Shown: piece by piece, positions 55,318 through 64,000 of the stretch
Layout of the letters: each line of letters begins with the position of its first letter
How positions within the stretch are numbered: the stretch's first letter is position 1
Assembly (NCBI RefSeq): GCF_000225525.1
Contig: NZ_AGBF01000003.1
Coordinates: forward strand, 62,001-126,000
Reading direction: 5' to 3'
Source: Streptomyces zinciresistens K42
GTDB taxonomy: Bacteria; Actinomycetota; Actinomycetes; Streptomycetales; Streptomycetaceae
DNA length: 64,000 bases
Notes under the pieces: generated by a model
Told to the model about the DNA's origin: nothing
What the model saw: the letters and a program-made list of their open reading frames with translations, nothing else
Databases searched by the model: none
Translations under genes and position numbers: made by a program

Positions 55318-58300
55318 GTGAGCACCATGGTGAACGGGTCCAGCGACTCGGCGGAGTCCCTCGTGCAGACTGGGCCGGATCGTGACGAGAGCACCGGTGA
55401 ACTGCCGTCGCTCGATCCGGACTTCCACGAACTGCCGGACCGCGAACAGCGCAGGGTCGTCTTCGACCTGGTACGCGCGCACGTCGCCGCGGCGCTGCGG
55501 TCCGAGTCGCCGCGCGCGCTCGACGCGCGGACCTCGCTGCTCGACCTCGGGCTGGACTCCCTCGGGGCGGTCAATCTGCACCGCGGACTGGTGGCCGCCA
55601 CCGGCCTCGCGCTGGAGGTGACACTCGCCTACGACCACCCGACGCCCAGCGAACTGGCGGACCACCTCCACCGGCAGCTCGTCCCCGTCGACAGGGACGA
55701 CACCGCTCCCGCGCGTGCCGTCGTCGGCTCGGACGACCCCATCGCGATCGTCGGGATGAGCTGCCGCTTCCCCGGCGGCGTCAACAGCCCCGAGGACCTG
55801 TGGAAGGTCGTCGCCGAGGGCGTGGACGCCATCACCCCGTTCCCCACCGACCGGGGCTGGGACCTGGAGGCGCTCTACAGCCCCGACCCGGACCGGCCCG
55901 GCACCAGCTACGCGACCGAGGGCGGCTTCCTCCACGACGTCCCCGACTTCGACGCGGAGTTCTTCGGCATATCGCCGCGCGAGGCGCTGGCCATGGACCC
56001 GCAGCAGCGGCTGCTCCTGGAGACGAGCTGGGAGGTCTTCGAGCGGGCCGGCATCGACGTGACCGAGCTCAGAGGCAGCCGCACCGCCGTCTTCACCGGC
56101 GCCGAGCACCACGACTACGGGCCCCACCTCCAGAGCACCAAGAGCGGCCTCGAAGGCTATGCGCTGACCGGGATCGCGGGCAGCGTCGCCTCCGGGCGCG
56201 TCTCCTACACCTTCGGCTTCGAGGGCCCCGCGTGGACCGTGGACACGGCCTGCTCCTCGTCGCTGGTCTCCCTGCACCAGGCCGCGCACTCGCTGCGCCA
56301 GGGCGAATGCGATCTGGCGCTCGCCACCGGCGTCGCCACCATGCCGACCCCCGGTGACTTCATCCTCTTCAGCCGCCAGCGCGGGCTCTCCTCCGACGGG
56401 CGCTGCAAGGCGTTCGGCGCCGGGGCCGACGGCACGTCATGGGCCGAGGGCGTCGGCGTCCTCCTGGTGGAGCGGCTCTCGGACGCCCGGCGCAACGGCC
56501 ACGAGGTGCTGGCGATCGTGCGCGGCTCCGCCGTCAACCAGGACGGCGCCAGCAACGGCCTGACGGCCCCCAACGGGCGCTCCCAGCAGCGCGTCATCCG
56601 GCAGGCGCTGGCCAACGCCGAGTTGACCGCGGACCAGATCGACGTGATCGAGGCGCACGGCACCGGAACCTCGCTCGGCGACCCCATCGAGGCGCAGGCG
56701 CTGATCGCCACCTACGGCGAGAGCCGCCCGCAGGGGCAGCCGGTGTGGCTGGGCTCCCTCAAGTCGAACATCGGGCACGCCCAGGCCGCGGCCGGTGTGG
56801 GCGCCGTCATCAAGATGGTGATGGCCATGCGCCACGGCACCCTGCCGAAGACGCTGCACGCGCAGGTGCCGACCCCGCACGTGGACTGGTCGTCGGGCGG
56901 CGTGGCACTGCTCACCGAGCAGCGCCCCTGGCCGGAGACCGGGCGGCCGCGCCGGGCCGGCGTCTCCTCGTTCGGCATGAGCGGCACCAACGCGCACGCC
57001 ATCATCGAGCAGGCCCCGCCGCAGGAGCCGGCCCCCGCCGCGGACGCCGACGCGGACACGGCCTCCCAGCCCGTGCCGCTGCTGGTGTCCGCCAAGAGCG
57101 AGGAGGCGCTGCGGGCGCAGGCAGCGCGGCTGCGCGAGCACCTGGTGCGCCACCCCGACGCGCGGCCGGTCGACGTCGGATGGTCCTCCACCGTGACACG
57201 GGCCGCGCTCGAACACCGCGGCATGGTGGTGGCGTCCGACCGGGACGGGCTGCTGCGCGGCCTGGCGGCGCTCGCCGAGGAGACCGACGCGCCCGGCCTG
57301 GTGCTGGGCAGGTCCACGGGGCAGCGGGTGGCGTTCCTGTTCACCGGCCAGGGCGCCCAGCGGCCGGGCATGGGCCGTGAGCTCTACGACACCTACCCGC
57401 TCTTCGCCGACGTGTTCGACGAGGCGTGCGCCTACCTGGAGGTGCGCCTCGGCACCTCCGTGCTCGACGTGGTCTTCGGCCCCGAGGACGACGACGCGGC
57501 GGCCACCGCCACCGCTGACGAGCTCGACCGGACGATGTTCACCCAGGCCGGGCTGTTCGCCTTCGAGGTGGCCCTGTTCCGCCTGCTGGAGTCCTGGGGG
57601 GTGCGCCCCGACTTCCTGATGGGGCACTCGGTGGGCGAGATCGCGGCGGCCCACGTCGCCGGGGTGCTGTCCCTGGAGGACGCGTGCGCCCTGGTGGCGG
57701 CCCGCGGCCGGCTGATGCAGGAACTCCCCGAGGGCGGCGCCATGGTGGCCGTCCAGGCGTCGGAGCAGGAGGTGGCCGAGAGCCTGGCGGGCCGCGAGGA
57801 CCGGGTGTCGCTGGCGGCGCTCAACGGCCCGACCTCGGTGGTGCTCTCAGGCGACGAGGACGCCGTGCTCGAACTCGCCGGCCACTGGGAGGCCCAGGGC
57901 CGCAAGACCAAGCGGCTGCGGGTGAGCCACGCGTTCCACTCCCCCCGGATGGACGCCATGCTGGAGGAGTTCGGCCAGCTCGCGGCCTGCCTGTCGTACT
58001 CGGCCCCGGACATCCCCGTCATCTCCAACGTCACCGGTGACGTCGCGGGCGCCGAGCTGGCCGCCCCCGAGTACTGGGTCCGCCACGTGCGGGAGGCGGT
58101 CCGCTTCGACGACGGCATGCGCCGCCTCGCCGCACAGGGCGTGACGACCTGTGTGGAGCTCGGCCCCGACGCCGTGCTGACCGCGATGGGCCAGGACTGC
58201 CTGGACGCCGTCGGCGCCGACGCTGCCTTCGTGCCCCTGGCCCGCTCCGGGCGCGCCGAGGCGCAGACGCTGGCGGAGGCGGTCGCCACCCTGTACGCGA

Positions 58301-61300
58301 ACGGCGTCGGCGTGGACTGGGACGCGGTGTACTCCGGGCGCGGCGCGCGGCGCGTGGCCCTGCCGACCTACGCCTTCCAGCGCAAGCGGTACTGGCTGGA
58401 GTCGGGCGGCGCCGTGGCCGGCGACGCCCGGAGCGTCGGCCTCGGCAGGGTGGACCACCCGCTGCTCGGCGGCCTCACCGAACTGGCCGAGGGCGACCGT
58501 ACGGTGCTGACCGGACGCCTGTCGCTGCAGACCCACCCGTGGCTCGCCGACCACGCCGTGGCCGGCGGAGTGCTCTTCCCCGGCACCGGATTCGTGGAGC
58601 TCGGCCTGCTCGCGGGCACCGAGACCGGGGCCGGACGGCTCGGCGAACTCACCCTGGAGACCCCGCTCCTCCTGCCGGAGCAGGGCGGCGTCCGCGTCCA
58701 GGTCGTGGTGGGCCCCGCCGACGAGTCCGGCGTACGGCCGCTGGGCGTGTACTCGCGCCCCGACAGCGACGAGCCGGGGGAGGAGTGGGTGCGGCACGCC
58801 CAGGGTGTCCTGGAGGCGGACAACGGCGCCGCGGTCACCGAGAGCCTGCCGCAGTGGCCCCTCCCGGGCGCCGAGCCGGTTCCGACGGAGGGCTTCTACG
58901 AGGGCCTCGCCCAGGCCGGTTACGGATACGGGCCGGTCTTCCGGGGGCTGGAGTCGGTCTGGCGGCTGGACGGCGACGTCTACGCCGAGGTGGCGCTGCC
59001 GGACCCGGCAGCCCAGGAGGCCGGGCGGTTCGGCCTGCACCCGGCCCTGCTCGACGCGGCCCTGCACGCCATGGAGATGGGTGACTTCGGCGGCGAGAGC
59101 GGGCGCGTGACACTTCCGTTCTCCTTCACCGGGGTGAGCCTGCACGCGGTGGGCGCCGGACGGGCGCGGGTGCGGCTGCGCCCGCAGGGCAAGGACACGG
59201 TCGCGCTGCTGGTGACCGACGCCACGGGCGCGCCCGTCGCCTCGGTGGAGTCGCTGGTGGTGCGCGAGGTGGCGGCCGAACGGTTCGCCTCGGGGCCGCG
59301 CGGCGCCGGCGGCGACGGAACGCTGTTCCGGGCCAACTGGGACGTGTTCGCCGCGCGCGGCGGCGACCACACCGCGGACGGCGGCGCGCACACGGCGGTG
59401 ATCGGCGCCGACCGGGCGCGGGTGGCCGAGCTGCTCACCGCCTCCACCGTCGAGTACACCGAGTACACCGGGGTGGACGCGCTCGTGGCCGCCCTCGACG
59501 GGGGCGCCGAGGCGCCGGACGTGGTCTGGGCCTGGTGCGGCGCCGGGCCGGACGCCGGCAATCTCGCCGAGGCCGCCCGCAAGGCGGCCCACCGGGCGCT
59601 GGCCCTGGCGCAGTCCTGGCTCGCCGAGGACCGGCTCGACGGGTCCCGGCTGGTCGTGGTCACCAGCGACGCGGTCGCGACGGGGCCGGGCGAGGGCGTC
59701 CTCGGACTGTCGAACGCCGCCGTCTGGGGGCTGCTGCGTTCGGCGGCCACGGAGAACCCGGGCCGGATCCAGCTGGTGGACGTCGACCGCCGCGCCGAGT
59801 CGGCCACCGCGGTCGCGGGCGTGGTGACGGCCGCGATCGCGGCGGGCGAGCGCGAGGTGGCGCTCCGCGCGGGCCAGGGTCTGGTTCCCCAGCTCGCCAG
59901 GAACGCGGCCGGGCGGGTCCTCGCGGCCCCCGCCGGCACCCCTGCGTGGAAGCTCGGCACCACGGGCGGAGGCACGCTGGACAACCTCGCGCTGCTGCCC
60001 GACCCGGCGGCGCAGGAGCCGCTGGCCCCCGGGTACGTGCGGATCGCGGTGCGCGCCGCCGGTCTGAACTTCCGCGACGCGCTGATCGCCCTCGGCATGT
60101 ACCCCGACGACCACGCCACCATGGGCGGCGAGGGCGCCGGTGTGGTCCTGGAGGTCGGCCCCGGTGTGACCGACCTGGCCCCCGGAGATCGGGTCATGGG
60201 CATGACCAACGCCTCGTTCGGGCCCGTCGCGATCGCCGACCGGCGGCAGATCGTCCGCATGCCGCGCGGCTGGACCTTCGCGCAGGGTGCCTCGGTGCCG
60301 GTGGTCTTCCTGACCGCCTACTTCGGTCTGGTGGAACTCGGCAGGCTGAAGGCGGGCGAGTCCGTCCTGGTGCATGCCGCCGCCGGCGGTGTGGGCATGG
60401 CGGCCGTGCAGCTCGCACGCCACCTCGGCGCCGAGGTGTACGCCACGGCCAGCCCCGGCAAGTGGGAGACCCTGCGGGCGATGGGATTCGACGAGAAGCA
60501 CATCGCGTCCTCCCGCGACCTGGACTTCGAGCCGCGCTTCATGGCGGCGACCGGCGGCCGGGGCATGGACCTGGTGCTGGACTCGCTCGCCCGTGAGTTC
60601 GTCGACGCCTCCCTGCGGCTGCTGCCCAGGGGCGGCCGGTTCCTGGAGATGGGCAAGATCGACGTGCGCGACCCCGAGGTCGTCGCCCGGGACCACCCCG
60701 GCGTGCGGTACGCGGCGTACGACCTGGACGCGGCCGACTACGACTTCGTCCAGCGGATGCTGGTCGAACTGGTCGAGCTCTTCGACAGCGGTGCGCTGCA
60801 CCCCCTCCCGGTGACGGCGTGGGACGTGCGGCGGGCCCCGGACGCGGTGCGCTACATCAGCCAGGCCCGGCACATCGGCAAGAACGTGTTCACCATGCCC
60901 CGCGCCCTCGACCCCGACGGTTCGGTGCTGGTGACCGGCGGCACCGGCGGCCTGGGCCGCGAGGTGGCACGCCATCTGGTGGCCGAGCGCGGCGTGCGCA
61001 ACCTGGTGCTGGTCTCCCGGCGCGGGCCGGACGCGGAGGGCGCCGCCGACCTCAAGGCCGAACTGACCCGGGCGGGCGCGTCGGTGACGCTGGCGGCCTG
61101 TGACGTGGCCGACCGCGCCGCGCTGGAGCGGGTGCTGTCCGGCATCCCCACCGACCACCCGCTGACCGCGGTCGTGCACGCGGCGGGCGTCCTCGACGAC
61201 GGTGTCATCGACACCCTGTCGCCGAAGCGGATCGACGCGGTCTTCGAGCCGAAGGTCGACGCGGCGTGGCACCTGCACGAGCTGACCCGGGACACGGACC

Positions 61301-62220
61301 TGGCGGAGTTCGTGATGTTCTCCTCCGCCGCCGGTGTGTTCGGCAGCCCCGGACAGGGCAACTACGCCGCCGCCAACTCGTTCCTGGACGCGCTCGCCGC
61401 ACACCGTCGCGGCCTCGGCCTCCCGGCGGTCTCACTGGCCTGGGGCCCGTGGGAGCAGGCCGGCGGCATGACCGGCACCCTCGGCCAGGCGGACATGGTG
61501 CGCATGGCCCGTGAGGGCATGGCGCCTCTGTCCATGGCGGGCGGTCTGCGTCTGCTGGACGCCGGCGCCGCGAGCGAGGACGCCCTGCTCGTGCCGATGC
61601 GGCTGGAGACCTCCGCGCTCGGCGGCCAGACCGGCGTCCCCACCCTGCTGCGCGGCGTCGTCCGGGTGCGGAGCAGGGCGGCGGCCGACGGGAAGGCGGC
61701 CGCTCCCGAATCGGCCAAGGTGCGGCTGGCCGGTCTGGCCGGAGCCGAACTCGACCGGGCACTGCTCGACCTGGTGCGCGGCAGCGCGGCGATGGTGCTG
61801 GGACACAGCGGCGCCCAGTCCATCGAGCCCGACCGCTCCTTCCAGAGCCTCGGCTTCGACTCGCTGGCGGGCGTGGAGTTCCGCAACCGGCTCAACTCGG
61901 CCACCGGACTCCGCCTCCCCTCCACGCTGATCTTCGACAACCCCACGCCCGCGGCGCTCGCCGAGTATCTGCGCGGCCGGGTGGCGACGGACAGCCCGGC
62001 CGAGCCGGACGCCGATCCCGAAGAGGCCAGGATCCGTGCCCTTCTGACGTCGATTCCGCTGGAGCGGCTGCGCCGCGCAGGGTTGCTCGACATGCTCACC
62101 GAGCTGGCGAGCGGCACGGACCGGGCCGAGAAGGACACCGAGGACAAGGAGACGGACTCCATCGACGCGATGGACGACGACGACCTGATCGACATGATGC
62201 TCGGGGACCTCGACAGCTGA
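55318..62220 (+). CDS. Gene F: PKS with loading ACP and fully reducing first module (ACP-KS-AT-DH-ER-KR-ACP, 2300 residues)
   Basis: GTG start at 55318 with AGGAG at 55309-55313. The N-terminus has no coiled-coil docking helix. Instead a short acidic lead precedes a stand-alone ACP (residues about 42-125; Ser at 55558 in [12 protein letters not shown]), then KS from residue 139, AT(malonyl), DH, ER, KR, ACP and a C-terminal docking region. An ACP before the first KS with no AT, KSQ or ligase domain fused to it implies loading in trans, most simply using the ligase encoded at 62514. The tail ([20 protein letters not shown], then [15 protein letters not shown]) is of a different docking class from the tails of A to D, so its partner subunit should lie outside the window. 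The order therefore places F first, although it is coded after the TE gene. Confidence 0.95.
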   Translation: MSTMVNGSSDSAESLVQTGPDRDESTGELPSLDPDFHELPDREQRRVVFDLVRAHVAAALRSESPRALDARTSLLDLGLDSLGAVNLHRGLVAATGLALEVTLAYDHPTPSELADHLHRQLVPVDRDDTAPARAVVGSDDPIAIVGMSCRFPGGVNSPEDLWKVVAEGVDAITPFPTDRGWDLEALYSPDPDRPGTSYATEGGFLHDVPDFDAEFFGISPREALAMDPQQRLLLETSWEVFERAGIDVTELRGSRTAVFTGAEHHDYGPHLQSTKSGLEGYALTGIAGSVASGRVSYTFGFEGPAWTVDTACSSSLVSLHQAAHSLRQGECDLALATGVATMPTPGDFILFSRQRGLSSDGRCKAFGAGADGTSWAEGVGVLLVERLSDARRNGHEVLAIVRGSAVNQDGASNGLTAPNGRSQQRVIRQALANAELTADQIDVIEAHGTGTSLGDPIEAQALIATYGESRPQGQPVWLGSLKSNIGHAQAAAGVGAVIKMVMAMRHGTLPKTLHAQVPTPHVDWSSGGVALLTEQRPWPETGRPRRAGVSSFGMSGTNAHAIIEQAPPQEPAPAADADADTASQPVPLLVSAKSEEALRAQAARLREHLVRHPDARPVDVGWSSTVTRAALEHRGMVVASDRDGLLRGLAALAEETDAPGLVLGRSTGQRVAFLFTGQGAQRPGMGRELYDTYPLFADVFDEACAYLEVRLGTSVLDVVFGPEDDDAAATATADELDRTMFTQAGLFAFEVALFRLLESWGVRPDFLMGHSVGEIAAAHVAGVLSLEDACALVAARGRLMQELPEGGAMVAVQASEQEVAESLAGREDRVSLAALNGPTSVVLSGDEDAVLELAGHWEAQGRKTKRLRVSHAFHSPRMDAMLEEFGQLAACLSYSAPDIPVISNVTGDVAGAELAAPEYWVRHVREAVRFDDGMRRLAAQGVTTCVELGPDAVLTAMGQDCLDAVGADAAFVPLARSGRAEAQTLAEAVATLYANGVGVDWDAVYSGRGARRVALPTYAFQRKRYWLESGGAVAGDARSVGLGRVDHPLLGGLTELAEGDRTVLTGRLSLQTHPWLADHAVAGGVLFPGTGFVELGLLAGTETGAGRLGELTLETPLLLPEQGGVRVQVVVGPADESGVRPLGVYSRPDSDEPGEEWVRHAQGVLEADNGAAVTESLPQWPLPGAEPVPTEGFYEGLAQAGYGYGPVFRGLESVWRLDGDVYAEVALPDPAAQEAGRFGLHPALLDAALHAMEMGDFGGESGRVTLPFSFTGVSLHAVGAGRARVRLRPQGKDTVALLVTDATGAPVASVESLVVREVAAERFASGPRGAGGDGTLFRANWDVFAARGGDHTADGGAHTAVIGADRARVAELLTASTVEYTEYTGVDALVAALDGGAEAPDVVWAWCGAGPDAGNLAEAARKAAHRALALAQSWLAEDRLDGSRLVVVTSDAVATGPGEGVLGLSNAAVWGLLRSAATENPGRIQLVDVDRRAESATAVAGVVTAAIAAGEREVALRAGQGLVPQLARNAAGRVLAAPAGTPAWKLGTTGGGTLDNLALLPDPAAQEPLAPGYVRIAVRAAGLNFRDALIALGMYPDDHATMGGEGAGVVLEVGPGVTDLAPGDRVMGMTNASFGPVAIADRRQIVRMPRGWTFAQGASVPVVFLTAYFGLVELGRLKAGESVLVHAAAGGVGMAAVQLARHLGAEVYATASPGKWETLRAMGFDEKHIASSRDLDFEPRFMAATGGRGMDLVLDSLAREFVDASLRLLPRGGRFLEMGKIDVRDPEVVARDHPGVRYAAYDLDAADYDFVQRMLVELVELFDSGALHPLPVTAWDVRRAPDAVRYISQARHIGKNVFTMPRALDPDGSVLVTGGTGGLGREVARHLVAERGVRNLVLVSRRGPDAEGAADLKAELTRAGASVTLAACDVADRAALERVLSGIPTDHPLTAVVHAAGVLDDGVIDTLSPKRIDAVFEPKVDAAWHLHELTRDTDLAEFVMFSSAAGVFGSPGQGNYAAANSFLDALAAHRRGLGLPAVSLAWGPWEQAGGMTGTLGQADMVRMAREGMAPLSMAGGLRLLDAGAASEDALLVPMRLETSALGGQTGVPTLLRGVVRVRSRAAADGKAAAPESAKVRLAGLAGAELDRALLDLVRGSAAMVLGHSGAQSIEPDRSFQSLGFDSLAGVEFRNRLNSATGLRLPSTLIFDNPTPAALAEYLRGRVATDSPAEPDADPEEARIRALLTSIPLERLRRAGLLDMLTELASGTDRAEKDTEDKETDSIDAMDDDDLIDMMLGDLDS
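55430..55700 (+). other. Loading ACP of gene F
   Basis: An ACP-like fold with the phosphopantetheine Ser at 55558, in [15 protein letters not shown] rather than the [13 protein letters not shown] of all extension ACPs here. The divergence fits a carrier recognised by a separate acyl ligase or acyltransferase instead of a neighbouring AT. Confidence 0.85.
55732..61990 (+). other. Module F1: KS-AT(malonyl)-DH-ER-KR(B)-ACP
   Basis: KS about 55732-57020 (Cys 56251). AT about 57330-58220 with GHSVGE (Ser 57628) and HAFHS, so malonyl-CoA. DH about 58455-59280 with [11 protein letters not shown] (His 58552) and DAALH. ER about 59940-60890 with [12 protein letters not shown] about 60922-61600 with LDD. 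ACP Ser 61861. All reducing domains look active, so the starter should be extended by a saturated two-carbon unit. The AT is more divergent than the others in the window, with an Asp/Ala-rich insertion around 57481-57520. Confidence 0.9.
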
Positions 62221-62224
62221 CGAC

Positions 62225-62436
62225 CCGCGAGTCCCCCGCACGCCCCTGGGCGTGTTTCGAAAGTCCCGTCTGCCCGGCGGTGTCCGGCACGCACGCTCGC
62301 CGCGTTGTCGGGATCACCCCGATACCACCAGCATCGGGGTGACCCTCCGCCTTGCGATCGCACGCACCGGACGCCGCCGGGCCTGCCCTTCGGGCAGGCG
62401 ACGCTCCTTTCGAAACACGCCCTGGGGGACTCGCGG
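62225..62436 (+). terminator. 13-base perfect stem split by the MITE, possible old terminator
   Basis: CCGCGAGTCCCCC at 62225-62237 pairs perfectly with GGGGGACTCGCGG at 62424-62436. With the 175-base element removed, the two arms would form a tight hairpin with a loop of about 11 bases just 4 bases after the gene F stop, a typical terminator position. With the element present the loop is nearly 190 bases. Confidence 0.5.
62248..62422. mobile_element. MITE-like element, about 175 bases
   Basis: Perfect 16-base terminal inverted repeats GGGCGTGTTTCGAAAG (62248-62263) and its complement (62407-62422). Similarity continues inward imperfectly around GGCGG(T/C)GTCCGG. Inside are two strong hairpins: TCACCCCGAT/ATCGGGGTGA (62314-62342) and GCCTGCCC/GGGCAGGC (62381-62399). 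There is no coding capacity. Ends of this kind resemble, from memory, those of IS5-type elements in Streptomyces. No clear target duplication is visible. Confidence 0.7.
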
Positions 62437-62513
62437 TCCCGGCCCACGCCCCGCGGAGCGTCGGCGTCGCGGGTGGCTCTCACCCCCAATGACTCCAAGA
62501 ACAGAAAGGCTCA

Positions 62514-63959
62514 GTGAAACCGATGACCGCAAAGGTCTTTGCGACGGAAGCGGTGCATTCGCTTCCCGAGTTCGAACAGCGGGCCCTGGCCATCGCCGAA
62601 GCGCTCCGCGAGCGCGGGGTCAGCGACGGCACCCGGGTCATGCTGAAGGCCGGCAACTCCGCCGGCTATGTCGGGGTCCTCCTCGCCCTGATGCACGCCG
62701 GCGCGTCGATCGTCATGGTCGACCACCAGGAGCGGGTGGAGGCCACCCGGCGCATCTGCGACCGGGCCGGGGTCAAGATATGCGTGGTCGACGACGACAC
62801 CCCGATGCCCGGCGGCGGCCCGGCCCGGGTCACCGTCTACGAGCTGCTCCTGGCGTCCGTGGAGCAGACCCCCGCCGAGCGGCGGCTGTCCCTCGACACC
62901 TGGTGCGAGCTGCCCGACGGCCTGATCATGTGGTCCTCCGGCTCCACCGGGGAGCCCAAGGGCGTCGTCAAGACCGGGGCGAAGTTCCTGAAGAACCTGG
63001 AGCGCAACGCCCGGCAGGTGGGCCATCGCCCCGATGACGTCCTGCTGCCGCTGCTGCCCTTCTCCCACCAGTACGGGCTGTCCATGGTGCTCATCGCCTG
63101 GCTGGTCAAGTGCTCGCTGGTCATCGCGCCCTACCGGCGTCTGGACCGGGCGATGACCATGGCGGGCGTCTGCGGGGTCACGGTGGTCGACGCCACCCCG
63201 GCCAGCTACCGCAGCATGCTCAACATGATCGGCCGCAAGCCCGCCCTGGCGTACGAGCTGTCCGGTGTCCGGATGTTCTGCAGCGGGGCGGCCCCGCTGG
63301 ACCCCGGCCTGGTCGCCGACTACGTCACGCGGTTCGGACTGCCCCTGCTGGACAGCTACGGCAGCACCGAGGCCGGGAACGTGGCCTTCGCGACCGAGGA
63401 CAACACCGTCGCCTGCGGACGGGCCGTCGAGGGCCTGAAGCTGCGGATCGTCGACGACGAGGGAGCCGGCCTCACCTCCGGCGAGGTCGGGGAGATCCAG
63501 GTCCACTCGCCCGACCTGATGGAGGGCTATCTGGCGGAGGACGGCACGGTCGACCCCGTCGACCCGGCCAGAACCGACTGGTACCCCACCGGCGACTTCG
63601 GCTATCTGGACGGCGGGGACAACCTCTTCGTCCTCGGCAGGAAGAACGCGGTGCACCGTAACGGCCACACGCTCTACCCCGAACTCATCGAACACAAGCT
63701 GGCCGCGGCCGGCTGCCTCGTCAAGGTCGTCCCGGTCCCCGACGAACAGCGCGGCTGCCAGCTCTTCTTCTTCGTGGAGGACGAGCAGCAGCGCGAGCCG
63801 CGGCACTGGCGGGAGCCGATCACCGCCCTGCTGCCCGACTTCGAGCAGCCCAACCGCGTTCACGTCCTGGAGCGATTCCCCCTGAACCGCAACGGCAAGC
63901 CCGACAAGCGACAGCTCGAGCAGCTGGCTCTCGACCTGGCGCCCGGAGCCAGGGCATGA
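62514..63959 (+). CDS. AMP-forming acyl-CoA/ACP ligase, probable starter-unit activation
   Basis: A 481-residue member of the ANL (acyl-CoA synthetase/adenylation) superfamily. Visible motifs: the P-loop-like core WSSGSTGEPKG at about residues 140-150, YGSTEAGN at about 282, a YPTGDFGYL hinge at about 357, and the C-terminal catalytic Lys in NRNGKPDKRQL at about 462. The GTG start at 62514 has AAAGG 4 bases upstream; ATG at 62523 is an alternative. There is no carrier domain, so the acyl adenylate must go to CoA or directly to a separate ACP. Its position right after the gene whose N-terminal ACP lacks a loading AT suggests that it activates the starter acid. Guanidyl-polyol macrolide pathways use a comparable ligase for 4-guanidinobutyrate, but the substrate cannot be read from this sequence. 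Confidence 0.85.
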   Translation: MKPMTAKVFATEAVHSLPEFEQRALAIAEALRERGVSDGTRVMLKAGNSAGYVGVLLALMHAGASIVMVDHQERVEATRRICDRAGVKICVVDDDTPMPGGGPARVTVYELLLASVEQTPAERRLSLDTWCELPDGLIMWSSGSTGEPKGVVKTGAKFLKNLERNARQVGHRPDDVLLPLLPFSHQYGLSMVLIAWLVKCSLVIAPYRRLDRAMTMAGVCGVTVVDATPASYRSMLNMIGRKPALAYELSGVRMFCSGAAPLDPGLVADYVTRFGLPLLDSYGSTEAGNVAFATEDNTVACGRAVEGLKLRIVDDEGAGLTSGEVGEIQVHSPDLMEGYLAEDGTVDPVDPARTDWYPTGDFGYLDGGDNLFVLGRKNAVHRNGHTLYPELIEHKLAAAGCLVKVVPVPDEQRGCQLFFFVEDEQQREPRHWREPITALLPDFEQPNRVHVLERFPLNRNGKPDKRQLEQLALDLAPGARA

Positions 63960-64000
63960 CGGAGCAGCGGAACACCGAGCCGCGGACATCCGATACGCAG
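63956..64000 (+). CDS. Start of an unidentified gene, cut by the window edge
   Basis: ATG at 63956 overlaps the ligase stop TGA (63957-63959) in an ATGA arrangement, the hallmark of translational coupling. Only 15 codons are visible (MTEQRNTEPRTSDTQ), hydrophilic and without a recognisable motif. Coupling suggests a function tied to the ligase, for example starter transfer or starter synthesis, but this is a guess. Confidence 0.6.
   Translation, partial: MTEQRNTEPRTSDTQ

Larger units (their letters stand above)
62221..62513. other. 293-base gap between F and the ligase
   Basis: It contains a 175-base MITE-like element (62248-62422) and a 13-base perfect inverted repeat that brackets it. No gene is supported. 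The last 90 bases (62423-62513) hold the ligase ribosome site AAAGG at 62505-62509 and no recognisable promoter. Confidence 0.7.

Noticed and set aside
55137..55385. Small plus-strand ORF in the E-F gap
   Set aside because: It runs into the start of gene F in another frame, has no ribosome site and consists of Pro/Arg-rich composition typical of chance frames.
55318..55760. KSQ or AT-type loading module in gene F
   Set aside because: Only an ACP precedes the KS, and the KS has a normal active-site Cys (TACSS).

Overview
The window is very GC-rich and on the plus strand is coded almost entirely by giant modular type I (cis-AT) polyketide synthase (PKS) genes. GTG starts, high third-position GC and actinomycete-type assembly-line PKS domains point to Streptomyces or a close relative. 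It is an internal slice of one large macrolide-type cluster. The first gene enters from the left edge without its start, and a new gene begins 45 bases before the right edge.

Layout, with genes named A to F only for this report. A (1-3749) is the C-terminal end of a PKS. B (3827-28585, about 8250 residues) has five modules. C (28631-38245) and D (38303-48637) have two modules each. E (48689-55052) has one module and a terminal thioesterase (TE), which is put out of frame by one extra G in a G-run at 54359-54364. After a 265-base structured gap comes F (55318-62220). It starts with a stand-alone loading ACP followed by a fully reducing module, so it very likely acts first although it lies after the TE gene. 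A 293-base gap with a MITE-like element then separates F from an AMP-forming acyl ligase (62514-63959), the obvious candidate for activating the starter acid. The ligase stop overlaps the start of the next gene (ATGA at 63956).

The inferred order is ligase, then F, then genes outside the window, then A, B, C, D and E-TE. From AT signatures (HAFHS for malonyl, YASHS for methylmalonyl), KR fingerprints and the DH/ER inventory, the C1-C23 part of the product reads: 2E,4E-diene; C6 methyl; C7, C9 and C11 oxygens; C10 methyl; saturated C12-C13; C14 methyl; C15 oxygen; C17 ketone; C19, C21 and C23 oxygens. The C17 ketone comes from a module with no KR and a degenerate DH. With the C21 oxygen it could close a six-membered hemiketal. 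This pattern, together with a ligase-loaded ACP and a reducing first module, recalls the guanidyl-polyol macrolides (azalomycin F, niphimycin and kanchanamycin type). That family assignment is inference; the starter-biosynthesis genes are not in the window.

The DNA is strongly mosaic. Three methylmalonyl-AT cassettes of about 917 bases are nearly identical. Two KR segments of 403 bases look identical, although one sits behind an ER and the other does not. Two A-type KRs are near-identical over 660 bases, and several malonyl-ATs are near-copies. Such sharing suggests recombination or gene conversion between modules as the way this assembly line diversifies.
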